From NCBI RefSeq assembly GCF_025460835.1, contig NZ_JAMXAY010000015.1:1-64000 (forward strand): 64,000 nt of DNA, given 5' to 3'. The position numbers were made by a program, and so were the translations under genes. This DNA is from Parapedobacter soli (GTDB lineage: Bacteria > Bacteroidota > Bacteroidia > Sphingobacteriales > Sphingobacteriaceae). Under the pieces are notes generated by a model, which did not search any database, was not told the DNA's origin, and saw nothing but the letters and a program-made list of their open reading frames with translations. Every line of letters begins with the position of its first letter. Within the stretch, counting starts at the first letter, position 1. Positions 7,165 to 14,717 of this stretch are shown here, piece after piece.

Positions 7165-7172
7165 TAAATTTG
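7165..7172 (+). promoter_or_regulatory. -7 box of the persulfide dioxygenase operon
   Basis: TAAATTTG, a perfect match to TAnnTTTG, 40 nt before the ATG at 7213. With operator site 3 it forms an internal promoter, so the dioxygenase part can be expressed separately from tauE-sqr. Confidence 0.65.
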
Positions 7173-7212
7173 CAGTATTGAAAGAATAATTAATCATTAA
7201 AAATAAAGGACT

Positions 7213-8604
7213 ATGTTTTTTGAACACATTTATGATAAGAGTTTGGCACAGGGCAGTTACTTGGTAGGCTGTCAGGTCACGGGCGAAGCAATCGTAATAG
7301 ATGCCCAAAGAGATATAGATGTATATCTTGACATTGCAAAGCAGAATAACCTCCGCATCACGCACATTGCCGAAACTCACATCCACGCAGACTTTCTTTG
7401 CGGTTCAAGGGAATTGGCTGCCGTTACAGGAGCAACAATGTACCTTTCGGACGAGGGAGGCGAAGATTGGCAATACCAGTTCCCGCACAAGGGTCTGAAA
7501 CACGGCGATGTGATTAACATAGGCAACCTCACGTTGGAGGTAATGCACACGCCCGGACATACGCCCGAAAGTATCAGCTTTCTTTTGACCGACCATCCGG
7601 CCACCGATAAACCGGTTATGGTATTTACCGGAGATTTTGTCTTTGTCGGTGATATCGGTCGTCCCGATCTCTTGGAGAAAGCCGCAGGGCTTATCGGTAC
7701 GAAGGAAAAGGGAGCGAAACAGATGTATCAGTCACTCCAACGATTTGCCGAATTGCCCGAATACGTACAGGTATGGCCCGCACACGGTGCAGGTTCGGCT
7801 TGTGGGAAAGAACTGGGGGCCGTGCGGAGTTCGACAGTCGGTTACGAAAAAATCCGCAATTGGGCGTTCCAATATGGCGAAGACGAAAAAGGATTTACCG
7901 ATTACCTGTTAGCCGGCCAACCTGAACCGCCGAAATATTTTGCGATGATGAAGCACCTCAATAAAGTGCCTCGTACGTTATTGGTCGAAGTGCCGAAACA
8001 TCCGAAATTGAACAAAGAGCAGTTTCTTTCAGCATACGAAAAAGGCATTAAGGTCATAGACACCCGCAACAAGGTGGATTTTGCCAACGGTTTTATTCCC
8101 GGAAGTCTCAACATTCAAGGTAACAACTCTTTTTCTACATGGTGCGGTTGGCTGTTGAACTATCAGGAACAGTTTATATTGGTAGCCGATGGCAGCCAAA
8201 TGGAAGACTTGACCCGTAAGCTGATGCGTATCGGCTTGGATAATATTTACGGTTACATTTCAGAAATCAATGATTTGGGCATTGAGCTACAAACAGCAGA
8301 CGTGATTTCTTTGGACGAGTTTAAAACCTACGTCGGAAAAGATAATGTACAGATAGTGGATGTTCGGGGAATCACTGAATATGAAGGCGGACACGTAGCC
8401 GGTGCGGAAAGTGTTTTTGTCGGGACACTGCCAGACAATCTGGATAAAATCAGTAAGGGCGAGCAGGTAGTCATTCATTGTCAGGCTGGCGACCGCTCGA
8501 CGATAGCTTATTCTATTCTTGCCAAAAATGGATTTGAAAACGTAAAGAACTATTCCGGTGGCATGAAAGAATGGAATGAGAAAGAAAACGAAGTAGTAAA
8601 ATAA
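7213..8604 (+). CDS. Persulfide dioxygenase-rhodanese fusion (CstB-like)
   Basis: 463 aa, three domains. Residues 1-250 are an ETHE1-like metallo-beta-lactamase fold with HIHAD (56-60), His116, Asp141 and His191, the mononuclear Fe(II) set of persulfide dioxygenases, plus Cys197 in HGAGSACGKELG, the position of a reactive Cys in staphylococcal CstB. Residues about 265-350 are a rhodanese-like domain with an atypical loop. Residues about 365-463 are an active rhodanese with Cys423 in the loop CQAGDRS. Expected chemistry is oxidation of low-molecular-weight persulfide to sulfite and transfer of sulfane sulfur to sulfite or thiols, giving thiosulfate. It works downstream of SQR. Confidence 0.92.
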   Translation: MFFEHIYDKSLAQGSYLVGCQVTGEAIVIDAQRDIDVYLDIAKQNNLRITHIAETHIHADFLCGSRELAAVTGATMYLSDEGGEDWQYQFPHKGLKHGDVINIGNLTLEVMHTPGHTPESISFLLTDHPATDKPVMVFTGDFVFVGDIGRPDLLEKAAGLIGTKEKGAKQMYQSLQRFAELPEYVQVWPAHGAGSACGKELGAVRSSTVGYEKIRNWAFQYGEDEKGFTDYLLAGQPEPPKYFAMMKHLNKVPRTLLVEVPKHPKLNKEQFLSAYEKGIKVIDTRNKVDFANGFIPGSLNIQGNNSFSTWCGWLLNYQEQFILVADGSQMEDLTRKLMRIGLDNIYGYISEINDLGIELQTADVISLDEFKTYVGKDNVQIVDVRGITEYEGGHVAGAESVFVGTLPDNLDKISKGEQVVIHCQAGDRSTIAYSILAKNGFENVKNYSGGMKEWNEKENEVVK

Positions 8605-8940
8605 ATGAGTGATATTATGTTCGGATTATTCAAAGACAAGCTGGCCGATACAGAGAACGACCAGTTGGCTGATGAAATTAAAAACGGTGCCTTCTTGGTA
8701 GATGTCAGGACATCACAGGAGTTTGCCGGAGGTTCGGTGAAAAATGCCGTGAACATCCCATTAAATCAACTGGAAACAAGCCTCGATAATTTTAAAGGAA
8801 AAAAAGCCATCGTGGTATTCTGCCAGAGTGGAAGCCGCAGTGGACGTGCAAAACGTATCCTTGAAAAGCACGGCTTCCAACAGGTCGTTAATGGTGGTGG
8901 CTGGCGCAGTTTAAGCAAGTTGGTGAACAGCATCACATAA
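8605..8940 (+). CDS. Single-domain rhodanese
   Basis: 111 aa sulfurtransferase with the loop CQSGSRS (catalytic Cys near residue 74) and the CDC25-like start LVDVRTSQEFAGGSV. The ATG follows the preceding stop codon with no gap, so translation is probably coupled to the dioxygenase-rhodanese gene. It probably moves sulfane sulfur between SQR-generated persulfides and acceptors. In other bacteria such a domain is fused to a small membrane domain (YgaP); here that partner is the next, separate gene. Confidence 0.9.
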   Translation: MSDIMFGLFKDKLADTENDQLADEIKNGAFLVDVRTSQEFAGGSVKNAVNIPLNQLETSLDNFKGKKAIVVFCQSGSRSGRAKRILEKHGFQQVVNGGGWRSLSKLVNSIT

Positions 8941-8966
8941 GTAAGAAGCTAACTAAAAGGACAAGA

Positions 8967-9206
8967 ATGAGAGATTATATAAAAAATTGGACATTAATGC
9001 GCGCGCTGAGGCTCATCATCGGTGTCGTTATTGTTATACAGGGTGCATATGAATCGCAATGGATTCTTTTGGGACTTGGTGCCATCTTTTCCCTTATGCC
9101 CCTTTTCAATATAAGCATGTGCGGTGTTGGAGGGTGTGAAGTGCCGCAGCATAGACCTAGTCGCCGTATAACGGAAGATGTAAACTACGAGGAAGTAAAT
9201 AAATAA
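8967..9206 (+). CDS. Small DUF2892/YgaP-type membrane protein
   Basis: 79 aa with two hydrophobic segments (LRLIIGVVIVIQGAYES and ILLGLGAIFSLMPLF) followed by NISMCGVGGCEVP, whose two cysteines (C-x4-C) are typical of the family. YgaP consists of a rhodanese followed by this type of membrane hairpin, so the pair 8605-9206 looks like a split YgaP that holds rhodanese activity near the membrane. The charged C-terminal tail is cytoplasmic or periplasmic; this cannot be decided here. It lies 26 nt after the rhodanese gene in the sulfur operon. Confidence 0.8.
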   Translation: MRDYIKNWTLMRALRLIIGVVIVIQGAYESQWILLGLGAIFSLMPLFNISMCGVGGCEVPQHRPSRRITEDVNYEEVNK

Positions 9207-9228
9207 CAAATAACGTAATCAAATAATA

Positions 9229-9789
9229 TTGGAATTTTTAAAACAACCGTGGCCGTGGTACATCGCCGGCCCATTGGTCGGACTTACGGTGCCTGCCCTA
9301 TTGATATTGGGCAATAAATCTTTTGGGATCAGTTCGTCACTTCGACATATCTGCGCTTCCTGTATGCCGGCGAAAATACCTTTTTTCCATTACGATTGGA
9401 AAAAGGAAGCATGGAACCTGTTTTTTGTCTTCGGTATTTTTATTGGCGGCATATTGGCAGCCGTACTGTTGGCCAATCAGCAGCCAGTAGGGGTAAATCC
9501 CGCGTTGGCCGATGAGCTGGCAGGTTATGGTATTACCAGTTACAACAGCCTTATTCCGGAAGACATCATTAACTGGCATTCGCTCCTTACCCTACGGGGC
9601 TTTCTACTGATCGTAGTGGGCGGTTTTCTGGTAGGATTCGGCACCCGGTATGCCGGAGGCTGTACCAGTGGACACGCCATTATGGGGCTGTCTAATCTCC
9701 AATGGCCTTCACTCGTTGCTACGATAAGCTTTATGATTGGCGGTTTTGTTATGGCAAACTTGATTTTGCCGTATATACTATCACTTTAA
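9229..9789 (+). CDS. YeeE/YedE-type sulfur transporter, N-terminal half protein
   Basis: 186 aa membrane protein with about 4-5 segments and the YeeE/YedE hallmark YAGGCTSGHAIMG, whose Cys is part of the thiosulfate relay in the characterised transporter TsuA. A second cysteine pair (HICASCMP) lies near the N-terminus. It covers only the first half of a full-length transporter; the second half is the next gene. No ATG is available: the frame opens after TAA at 9211-9213 and the best start is TTG 9229, unusual for this genome. Likely role: uptake or release of thiosulfate or persulfide sulfur. Confidence 0.87.
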   Translation: MEFLKQPWPWYIAGPLVGLTVPALLILGNKSFGISSSLRHICASCMPAKIPFFHYDWKKEAWNLFFVFGIFIGGILAAVLLANQQPVGVNPALADELAGYGITSYNSLIPEDIINWHSLLTLRGFLLIVVGGFLVGFGTRYAGGCTSGHAIMGLSNLQWPSLVATISFMIGGFVMANLILPYILSL

Positions 9790-9807
9790 AACACAGGGAA
9801 ACAAAAG

Positions 9808-10299
9808 ATGAATAATACAAATACCGAGTTGGAAAAGAGATCGCAGGATGCGATGTGTGTAAATGAAAGCCAGTTGGAACATACATGGTACTACAACTTC
9901 AAGTACCTGATTGTCGGGATTATTTTCGGGATTTTGTTTGTCAAATCGGAAGTAGTCAGTTGGTTCCGGATACAGGAGATGTTCCGCCTGCAATCCTTTC
10001 ACATGTATGGCATTATAGGTAGTGCCGTGGTAGTCGGGGTAATCGCTGTTTGGTTGATTAAAAAATTCAATATCAAGACCATTCACGGAGAAAAAATAAC
10101 CATTTCACCGAAGAAATTCAATAAGGGCCAGATCTATGGAGGGCTGCTTTTCGGTTTCGGTTGGGCGATGACCGGAGCGTGTCCAGGGCCGCTGTTTGCG
10201 CAGATCGGTACTGGCGCAACGGTCATCGTGGTTACGCTGTTGAGTGCTATTTTAGGGACATGGGTATATGGATATTTTAGGGAGAGGATGCCACATTAG
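9808..10299 (+). CDS. YeeE/YedE-type sulfur transporter, C-terminal half protein (DUF6691)
   Basis: 163 aa membrane protein with about 4 segments and the second-half signature GFGWAMTGACPGPLFAQIG, whose Cys corresponds to the C-terminal relay Cys of full-length YeeE. The gene follows its partner by 18 nt. The two probably assemble as a heterodimer equivalent to one YeeE/YedE protein. The hydrophilic N-terminus (NNTNTELEKRSQ) is probably cytoplasmic. Same operon as the persulfide dioxygenase. Confidence 0.87.
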   Translation: MNNTNTELEKRSQDAMCVNESQLEHTWYYNFKYLIVGIIFGILFVKSEVVSWFRIQEMFRLQSFHMYGIIGSAVVVGVIAVWLIKKFNIKTIHGEKITISPKKFNKGQIYGGLLFGFGWAMTGACPGPLFAQIGTGATVIVVTLLSAILGTWVYGYFRERMPH

Positions 10300-10327
10300 T
10301 TATCGGGTTTTAGAACTTTACGATTTG

Positions 10328-10621
10328 ATGCACGGTGGGCATGGAAACATCGGTTCCAAAGCTGGTATTGAGTTCTATAAGGAATTCCTTGCCGACTTTA
10401 ACGCCGCCGTAGACAAAGCGTTGGGCGAAATAGCTTTTGGATCGGGCCTAGACCCCGCCACAATCAATTCACATACGATATATCTGCCAACATGGCTGGA
10501 TTTGATCGCCGAAAATGTAACCGAGGCGCTCCGTCCGAAATACGGAAAATATTACGGGTTCGAAGATGGCACGCCCAGCAACGCCCGGATGGCGGCAATA
10601 TCAATGTTCTTCTATCAATAG
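10328..10621 (+). CDS. Unrecognised 97-aa protein at the end of the sulfur operon
   Basis: I do not recognise the family. A frame from an ATG at 10268 would overlap the transporter gene by 32 nt; the ATG at 10328, 28 nt after that gene's stop codon, is preferred. The protein is soluble with no signal peptide, a Gly/His-rich start (MHGGHGNIGSK), a helical middle and a Tyr-rich segment (KYGKYYGFEDG). A strong hairpin follows directly, which supports it being the last cistron. It could instead be the remnant of a longer gene. Confidence 0.5.
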   Translation: MHGGHGNIGSKAGIEFYKEFLADFNAAVDKALGEIAFGSGLDPATINSHTIYLPTWLDLIAENVTEALRPKYGKYYGFEDGTPSNARMAAISMFFYQ

Positions 10622-10635
10622 TCAATACCAGAGAG

Positions 10636-10683
10636 AGGCCAATTTCCTGAAATGTGACCGTTCGCTTTTTGGGAAATTGGCCT
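10636..10683 (+). terminator. Terminator-like hairpin after the sulfur operon
   Basis: Perfect 12-bp inverted repeat (AGGCCAATTTCC at 10636-10647, GGAAATTGGCCT at 10672-10683) with a 24-nt loop, 14 nt after the last stop codon. GAGAG and CTCTT outside the arms extend it with a 2-nt bulge. The T-run is weak, so it may act as a transcript-stabilising stem as much as a terminator. Confidence 0.65.
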
Positions 10684-10780
10684 TGCTCTTTCTTCATATC
10701 ATTATAAAATCAAGTAAAATAATGGATGGATAACCGGAAAGATATAGCCTGTTTGCCTTAATTTTTATAAATTTATTGCG

Positions 10781-11611
10781 ATGATGGAAACTTTCAAAAT
10801 ATTTCAAGTGGGTTCCATCGAGGCAAAAAAAATCATTGCCTCGGAAAATGAACCGCATCACCATGATTTTGAGGAACTCATCATCGGCACGGAAGGACAA
10901 ATGGAACACTTTATCGATTTCAAATCCACCGTACTCGACGCCCCGTTTGTGAGTTTTGTAACCCGGGGAAAAGTACATCGGGTAAAGCCCATTATGAAAG
11001 ATGGAAAATGCCAAATGTGGGCCATCCGCTTCAAAAGTGAATTTATCCCCGAAACAACCTTTCAGCTTTATTCACTCTATCATGACAATGCCAGCATCGA
11101 ACTGCCCGGTGGCGCCTGTTTCGGGCGACTTGGCATGCTTTGCGAGATGATAGATGACGAAATGCAGCAATCCTCGCCAGATTATGCCATCATCCGGCAA
11201 CTTCTTGGAGCGATTTTCACGATGATCGAGTCCGAACGGAGAAAATTAACACCCGATGATAAAGAACAGCTCAAGTCGCAAAGCATCACCTTTAAAAACT
11301 TCCTGAGAATCTTGGAAGAGAATTTCCGCAGGAATGTGGGTGTGGAATACTATGCCGAAAAATTGTTTATGTCTACCCGGAATCTCAATAATATCTGCCA
11401 TCAAATCCTGCAGCAAAGTGTTTCGGAAATCATCGAAACACGAAAATTGATTGAAGCCAAAAACCTACTGTCCACTACCGACAAGACGATCTCGGAGATC
11501 GGCTTCGAGCTGGGTTACAACGAAAAAGCCTATTTTACCAACGTGTTTAAAAAGAAAGCCGGACAAACCCCTACTGCTTTCCGCACGGAAATGAAAAAGC
11601 TCGTTTCCTAA
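10781..11611 (+). CDS. AraC-family transcriptional regulator
   Basis: 276 aa. The N-terminal half (about 10-150) is a cupin-like sensor with HHHDFEELIIGTEG, and the C-terminal half (about 170-272) is the double helix-turn-helix of AraC proteins (ISEIGFELGYNEKAYFTNVFKKKAGQTPTAFR). The nearest downstream gene is a DOPA-dioxygenase-family enzyme whose promoter has a dyad operator at 11646-11661, so this regulator may control the 11735-15122 gene set. The ligand is unknown. Confidence 0.9.
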   Translation: MMETFKIFQVGSIEAKKIIASENEPHHHDFEELIIGTEGQMEHFIDFKSTVLDAPFVSFVTRGKVHRVKPIMKDGKCQMWAIRFKSEFIPETTFQLYSLYHDNASIELPGGACFGRLGMLCEMIDDEMQQSSPDYAIIRQLLGAIFTMIESERRKLTPDDKEQLKSQSITFKNFLRILEENFRRNVGVEYYAEKLFMSTRNLNNICHQILQQSVSEIIETRKLIEAKNLLSTTDKTISEIGFELGYNEKAYFTNVFKKKAGQTPTAFRTEMKKLVS

Positions 11612-11645
11612 AATTACAACTCCTTTTCCGAATACTGTTACCCGT

Positions 11646-11661
11646 TCCCATTCCAATGGGA
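11646..11661. promoter_or_regulatory. Dyad operator abutting the ygiD-like promoter
   Basis: Perfect inverted repeat TCCCATT-CC-AATGGGA ending 1 nt before the -7 box TATCTTTG (11663-11670). Its position in the promoter spacer suggests repressor binding. The cognate regulator is not identified; the adjacent AraC protein is one candidate, though AraC sites are usually direct repeats. Confidence 0.55.
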
Positions 11662-11662
11662 G

Positions 11663-11670
11663 TATCTTTG
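11663..11670 (+). promoter_or_regulatory. -7 box of the dioxygenase-family gene
   Basis: TATCTTTG, a perfect TAnnTTTG match, 64 nt before the ATG at 11735. No TTG was found 19-20 nt upstream. Confidence 0.55.
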
Positions 11671-11734
11671 CATAAGATATAACTCATTAATTTATAACAA
11701 GTTAAAACAATAATAGAAATAGGAACAACGACCT

Positions 11735-12616
11735 ATGAATAAATTAGCGTTTTTAAAAACACTGGCAATTCTGCCATTAGCAGGAGCAGCAATGAAACTG
11801 AAGGAATTGAATAAGATGACGGAGGCATTAAACAGTACGGCAAAAATGCCCGCACTGTTTTTAGGGCACGGAAGTCCGATGAATGCGATTGAGGAAAACG
11901 AATTTGTGGCAGGTTTCAGGAAGATTGCCGCAAAGATTCCAAAACCTAATGCTATTCTTTGTGTTTCGGCACATTGGGAAACGCGGGGCACTTTTGTGAC
12001 AGCCATGCAAAATCCGCCTACCATACACGATTTTGGAGGATTCCCCAGAGAATTGTTTGCAGTGCAATATCCGGCATCCGGAAGTCCCGATTTGGCGAAG
12101 GAGACGCAATCGCTGATTCGGAAAACCAATGTTGGACTGGACGACAAATGGGGGCTTGACCACGGAGCGTGGTCGGTGATCAGGCATATGTATCCGCAAG
12201 CCGACATCCCTGTCATTCAGCTGAGCCTGGACTATTGCCAAAACCCGCAGTATCACTATGAGCTGGCAGGTGAGTTGAAATCACTTCGTGAAAAAGGCGT
12301 ACTGATCATAGGCAGTGGAAATATGGTACACAACCTCCGTATGGTAGCGTGGAGGCAGTTGAATGAGAACTTCGGGTTTGACTGGGCGCTGGAAGCCGAT
12401 GAAAAAATGAAACAGTTTATTTTGAACGATGATCATCAGTCCTTGATTCAATACCACAAACAAGGCAAGCCATTTCAATTGGCCGTACCCACACCAGAGC
12501 ATTATCTGCCCCTGCTGTATGCACTGGCAGTAAAAGATAAAAATGAAGGAACAACCCTATTTAACGACAAAGCTGTTGGCGGTTCGCTGACGATGACATC
12601 ACTGATGATCAGTTAA
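11735..12616 (+). CDS. 4,5-DOPA dioxygenase extradiol-family protein (YgiD-like)
   Basis: 293 aa class III extradiol (LigB-type) enzyme. Metal-site histidines are visible in LFLGHGSPMNAI (His45), VSAHWE (His81) and LDHGAWSVIRHM (His144). Family members cleave catechol rings such as L-DOPA or have unknown aromatic substrates. The first 30 residues (FLKTLAILPLAGAAM) are hydrophobic and precede the conserved core; they could be a signal sequence, or translation may begin later at the Met at residue 38. It leads a rightward set with DUF3861, QOR2-like, SDR and DoxX genes, a combination that suggests catechol or quinone detoxification. Confidence 0.88.
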   Translation: MNKLAFLKTLAILPLAGAAMKLKELNKMTEALNSTAKMPALFLGHGSPMNAIEENEFVAGFRKIAAKIPKPNAILCVSAHWETRGTFVTAMQNPPTIHDFGGFPRELFAVQYPASGSPDLAKETQSLIRKTNVGLDDKWGLDHGAWSVIRHMYPQADIPVIQLSLDYCQNPQYHYELAGELKSLREKGVLIIGSGNMVHNLRMVAWRQLNENFGFDWALEADEKMKQFILNDDHQSLIQYHKQGKPFQLAVPTPEHYLPLLYALAVKDKNEGTTLFNDKAVGGSLTMTSLMIS

Positions 12617-12657
12617 TCCTCAAGTTAATTTTTATACAACTTTTAAATCAAGATACG

Positions 12658-12957
12658 ATGGCCGGGAAAAAAGCGCATGAGTATGAAGTCATTTTCAAGC
12701 ACTTACAAAACAACAAAGGCGAGCTTTTAGACAAGCAACCCATTACATTTCCTTTTCAAAACCACGATGACGTGTTTAATATTATTCAACTATTATCTGA
12801 AAAAGGTTTATTGAAAGATAAATCGCAAGTGGCACAATTCGCGCTCGGATTAAAGCTATTCGGAGATGTGATGATGAAAAACCGCGATATGGACTTGTTT
12901 TCAGAAATACAGCCCGCCTTCGTATCGTTTATGAAAAAACTGAAAGGTAAAAAATAA
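12658..12957 (+). CDS. DUF3861 family protein
   Basis: 99 aa small soluble protein. It contains the DUF3861 pattern FPFQNHDDVFNIIQLL ... AQFALGLKLFGDVMMKNR ... PAFVSFMKKLK. The function of the family is unknown. It sits 41 nt after the dioxygenase-family gene and 33 nt before the quinone reductase-like gene, so it is probably cotranscribed. Full-length and intact. Confidence 0.85.
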   Translation: MAGKKAHEYEVIFKHLQNNKGELLDKQPITFPFQNHDDVFNIIQLLSEKGLLKDKSQVAQFALGLKLFGDVMMKNRDMDLFSEIQPAFVSFMKKLKGKK

Positions 12958-12990
12958 ATGCACCCCTGATTATTACAAAATAGAATAGAC

Positions 12991-13836
12991 ATGAAAATAG
13001 GAATTACAGGAGCTACCGGGCAACTAGGTCGTCTGGTAGTGGAGAAGTTAAAACAACGTGTAAATGCAGGTGATTTGACGGCACTGGTCCGCTCTCCGGA
13101 AAAGGCAGCCGACCTGGGTATCGATGCAAGGCCTTTTGACTATACAAAGCCCGAAACACTTGCAGAAGGGCTGCAAGGTATAGACCATCTTTTATTGATT
13201 TCGGGAAGTGAGGTGGGCCAACGCAAAGCGCAGCACCAAAACATCATCGAAGCGGCCCAAAAAGCCGGTGTAAAATGGATCGTTTATACCAGCCTCCTGC
13301 ATGCGGACACCTCCTCATTAAGTCTGGCGCCGGAACACATCGAAACCGAAAAACTGTTGAAAGCTTCAGGTATTCCCCATACCATCCTGAGAAACGGCTG
13401 GTACACGGAAAATTATACGGTTTCCATCCCGGGTGCCGTGGGTGCCGGTGCGTTCGTGGGCAGCGCTGGTGACGGAAAGATTTCTTCCGCTACGCGGGAG
13501 GATTTTGCCGAAGCGGCGGCAGTGGTATTATCCGGTGAAGGGCATGTCGGAAAGGTGTATGAGTTAGCCGGTGACGATGCCTATACATTGAAAGACCTGG
13601 CTGCGGAGATCTCCAGACAGACTGGAAAGGACATTCCCTACAACAATTTGCCCGAAGCGGAATATGCCAAAGTATTGGAGTCGATAGGCATACCTGAAGG
13701 GCTTGCGCAAGCTTTGGCAAGTTTTGATGTCGGGGCTTCAAAAGGCGACCTGTTTGATGAAGGCAAAGTGCTTTCTGGCTTGATCGGGCGCCCCACTACG
13801 TCATTGGCCGATGCGGTTAAAAAAGCGTTGGCGTAA
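12991..13836 (+). CDS. NmrA-like NAD(P)H:quinone oxidoreductase (QOR2/YtfG-like)
   Basis: 281 aa atypical short-chain reductase. The nucleotide site is GITGATGQLGRLV (3-15), and the substrate-side segment KWIVYTSLLHADTSSLSLAPEHIETE is very like E. coli YtfG (QOR2), which reduces quinones with NADPH. The catalytic Tyr-x3-Lys of classical SDRs is absent, as usual for the NmrA group. A hairpin terminator follows at 13851-13874. The likely role is reduction of quinones produced with or near the dioxygenase-family enzyme upstream. Confidence 0.87.
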   Translation: MKIGITGATGQLGRLVVEKLKQRVNAGDLTALVRSPEKAADLGIDARPFDYTKPETLAEGLQGIDHLLLISGSEVGQRKAQHQNIIEAAQKAGVKWIVYTSLLHADTSSLSLAPEHIETEKLLKASGIPHTILRNGWYTENYTVSIPGAVGAGAFVGSAGDGKISSATREDFAEAAAVVLSGEGHVGKVYELAGDDAYTLKDLAAEISRQTGKDIPYNNLPEAEYAKVLESIGIPEGLAQALASFDVGASKGDLFDEGKVLSGLIGRPTTSLADAVKKALA

Positions 13837-13850
13837 TAATAAAAAGAAAT

Positions 13851-13874
13851 AGGCTCGGAGTTATTTCCGAGCCT
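13851..13874 (+). terminator. Hairpin terminator after the QOR2-like gene
   Basis: AGGCTCGGA, 6-nt loop, TCCGAGCCT, a perfect 9-bp stem 15 nt after the stop codon. It is followed by an A/T-rich tract without a clean T-run, so termination may be partial. Confidence 0.7.
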
Positions 13875-13902
13875 GTAATAAATAAAACGTAAAGCAAAAA
13901 AC

Positions 13903-14697
13903 ATGGATTTAAAACTGACGGGGAAAACGGCCCTGGTCACCGGGTCGGCTTCCAGTATTGGCTACGCCATTGCCCTTGGCTTGGCAAAAGAAGGTGTAGC
14001 TGTCTACATCAACGGACGTTCAAAAGAGAAATTAGACAAAGCAGCCCAAGCGATCAGGGAACAGGTTCCCGGAGCTGCAGTGGAAGGGCTGGTTGCCGAT
14101 TTTTCCAAGGTAGATGAAGTGAACGGCCTGATTGCCGCCCTGCCGGAAGTGGATATTCTGGTCAACAATGTCGGCGTATATGGCGACCAGCCCTTTGAAA
14201 CCACAGGAGACGAACAATGGATGCGGGATTATGAAATCAATGTACTGAGCAGCGTGCGGCTCTCGAGGCACTACGCGCCGTTGATGAAAGCAAAAAACTG
14301 GGGCCGGATTATCTTCATTTCCAGCGAATCGGCGATCAACATACCTGATGACATGATCCTATACGGTGTGACCAAGACAGCGTACCTCGCTTTGAGCAGG
14401 GGACTAGCCAAACACCTGAGGGGAACGAACGTGACGGTCAATGCGGTATTGCCGGGCCCAACTTTGGCGGAAGGAACCAACGACATGTTCGAACAAATCG
14501 CGCGCGAAAACAACGTTTCTGTGGAAGAAGCGCCGTTGGTATTCATCCGGGAGAAAAGACCGTCTTCTATCATTCAACGGTTTGCCTCAACGGAAGAGGT
14601 AGCAAACCTGTTAGTCTATGTGGCCAGCCCCTTATCGTCTGCTACAACGGGAGCAGCATTGCGGGTTGATGGCGGTGTGATGGATGCAAGTTTTTAA
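13903..14697 (+). CDS. SDR-family oxidoreductase
   Basis: 264 aa classical short-chain dehydrogenase/reductase. It has the cofactor motif TGSASSIGYAIA (12-23, variant of TGxxxGxG), the NNVG stabilising motif, the catalytic Ser of FISSESA and the Tyr-x3-Lys pair in LYGVTKTAYLALSRGLAK. Substrate unknown; it acts on an NAD(P)-linked alcohol or carbonyl. It lies between the QOR2-like gene and a DoxX gene and probably shares their stress role. It could have its own promoter because a terminator separates it from the preceding gene. Confidence 0.9.
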   Translation: MDLKLTGKTALVTGSASSIGYAIALGLAKEGVAVYINGRSKEKLDKAAQAIREQVPGAAVEGLVADFSKVDEVNGLIAALPEVDILVNNVGVYGDQPFETTGDEQWMRDYEINVLSSVRLSRHYAPLMKAKNWGRIIFISSESAINIPDDMILYGVTKTAYLALSRGLAKHLRGTNVTVNAVLPGPTLAEGTNDMFEQIARENNVSVEEAPLVFIREKRPSSIIQRFASTEEVANLLVYVASPLSSATTGAALRVDGGVMDASF

Positions 14698-14717
14698 CAA
14701 TAAATGATTTCCTTAAC

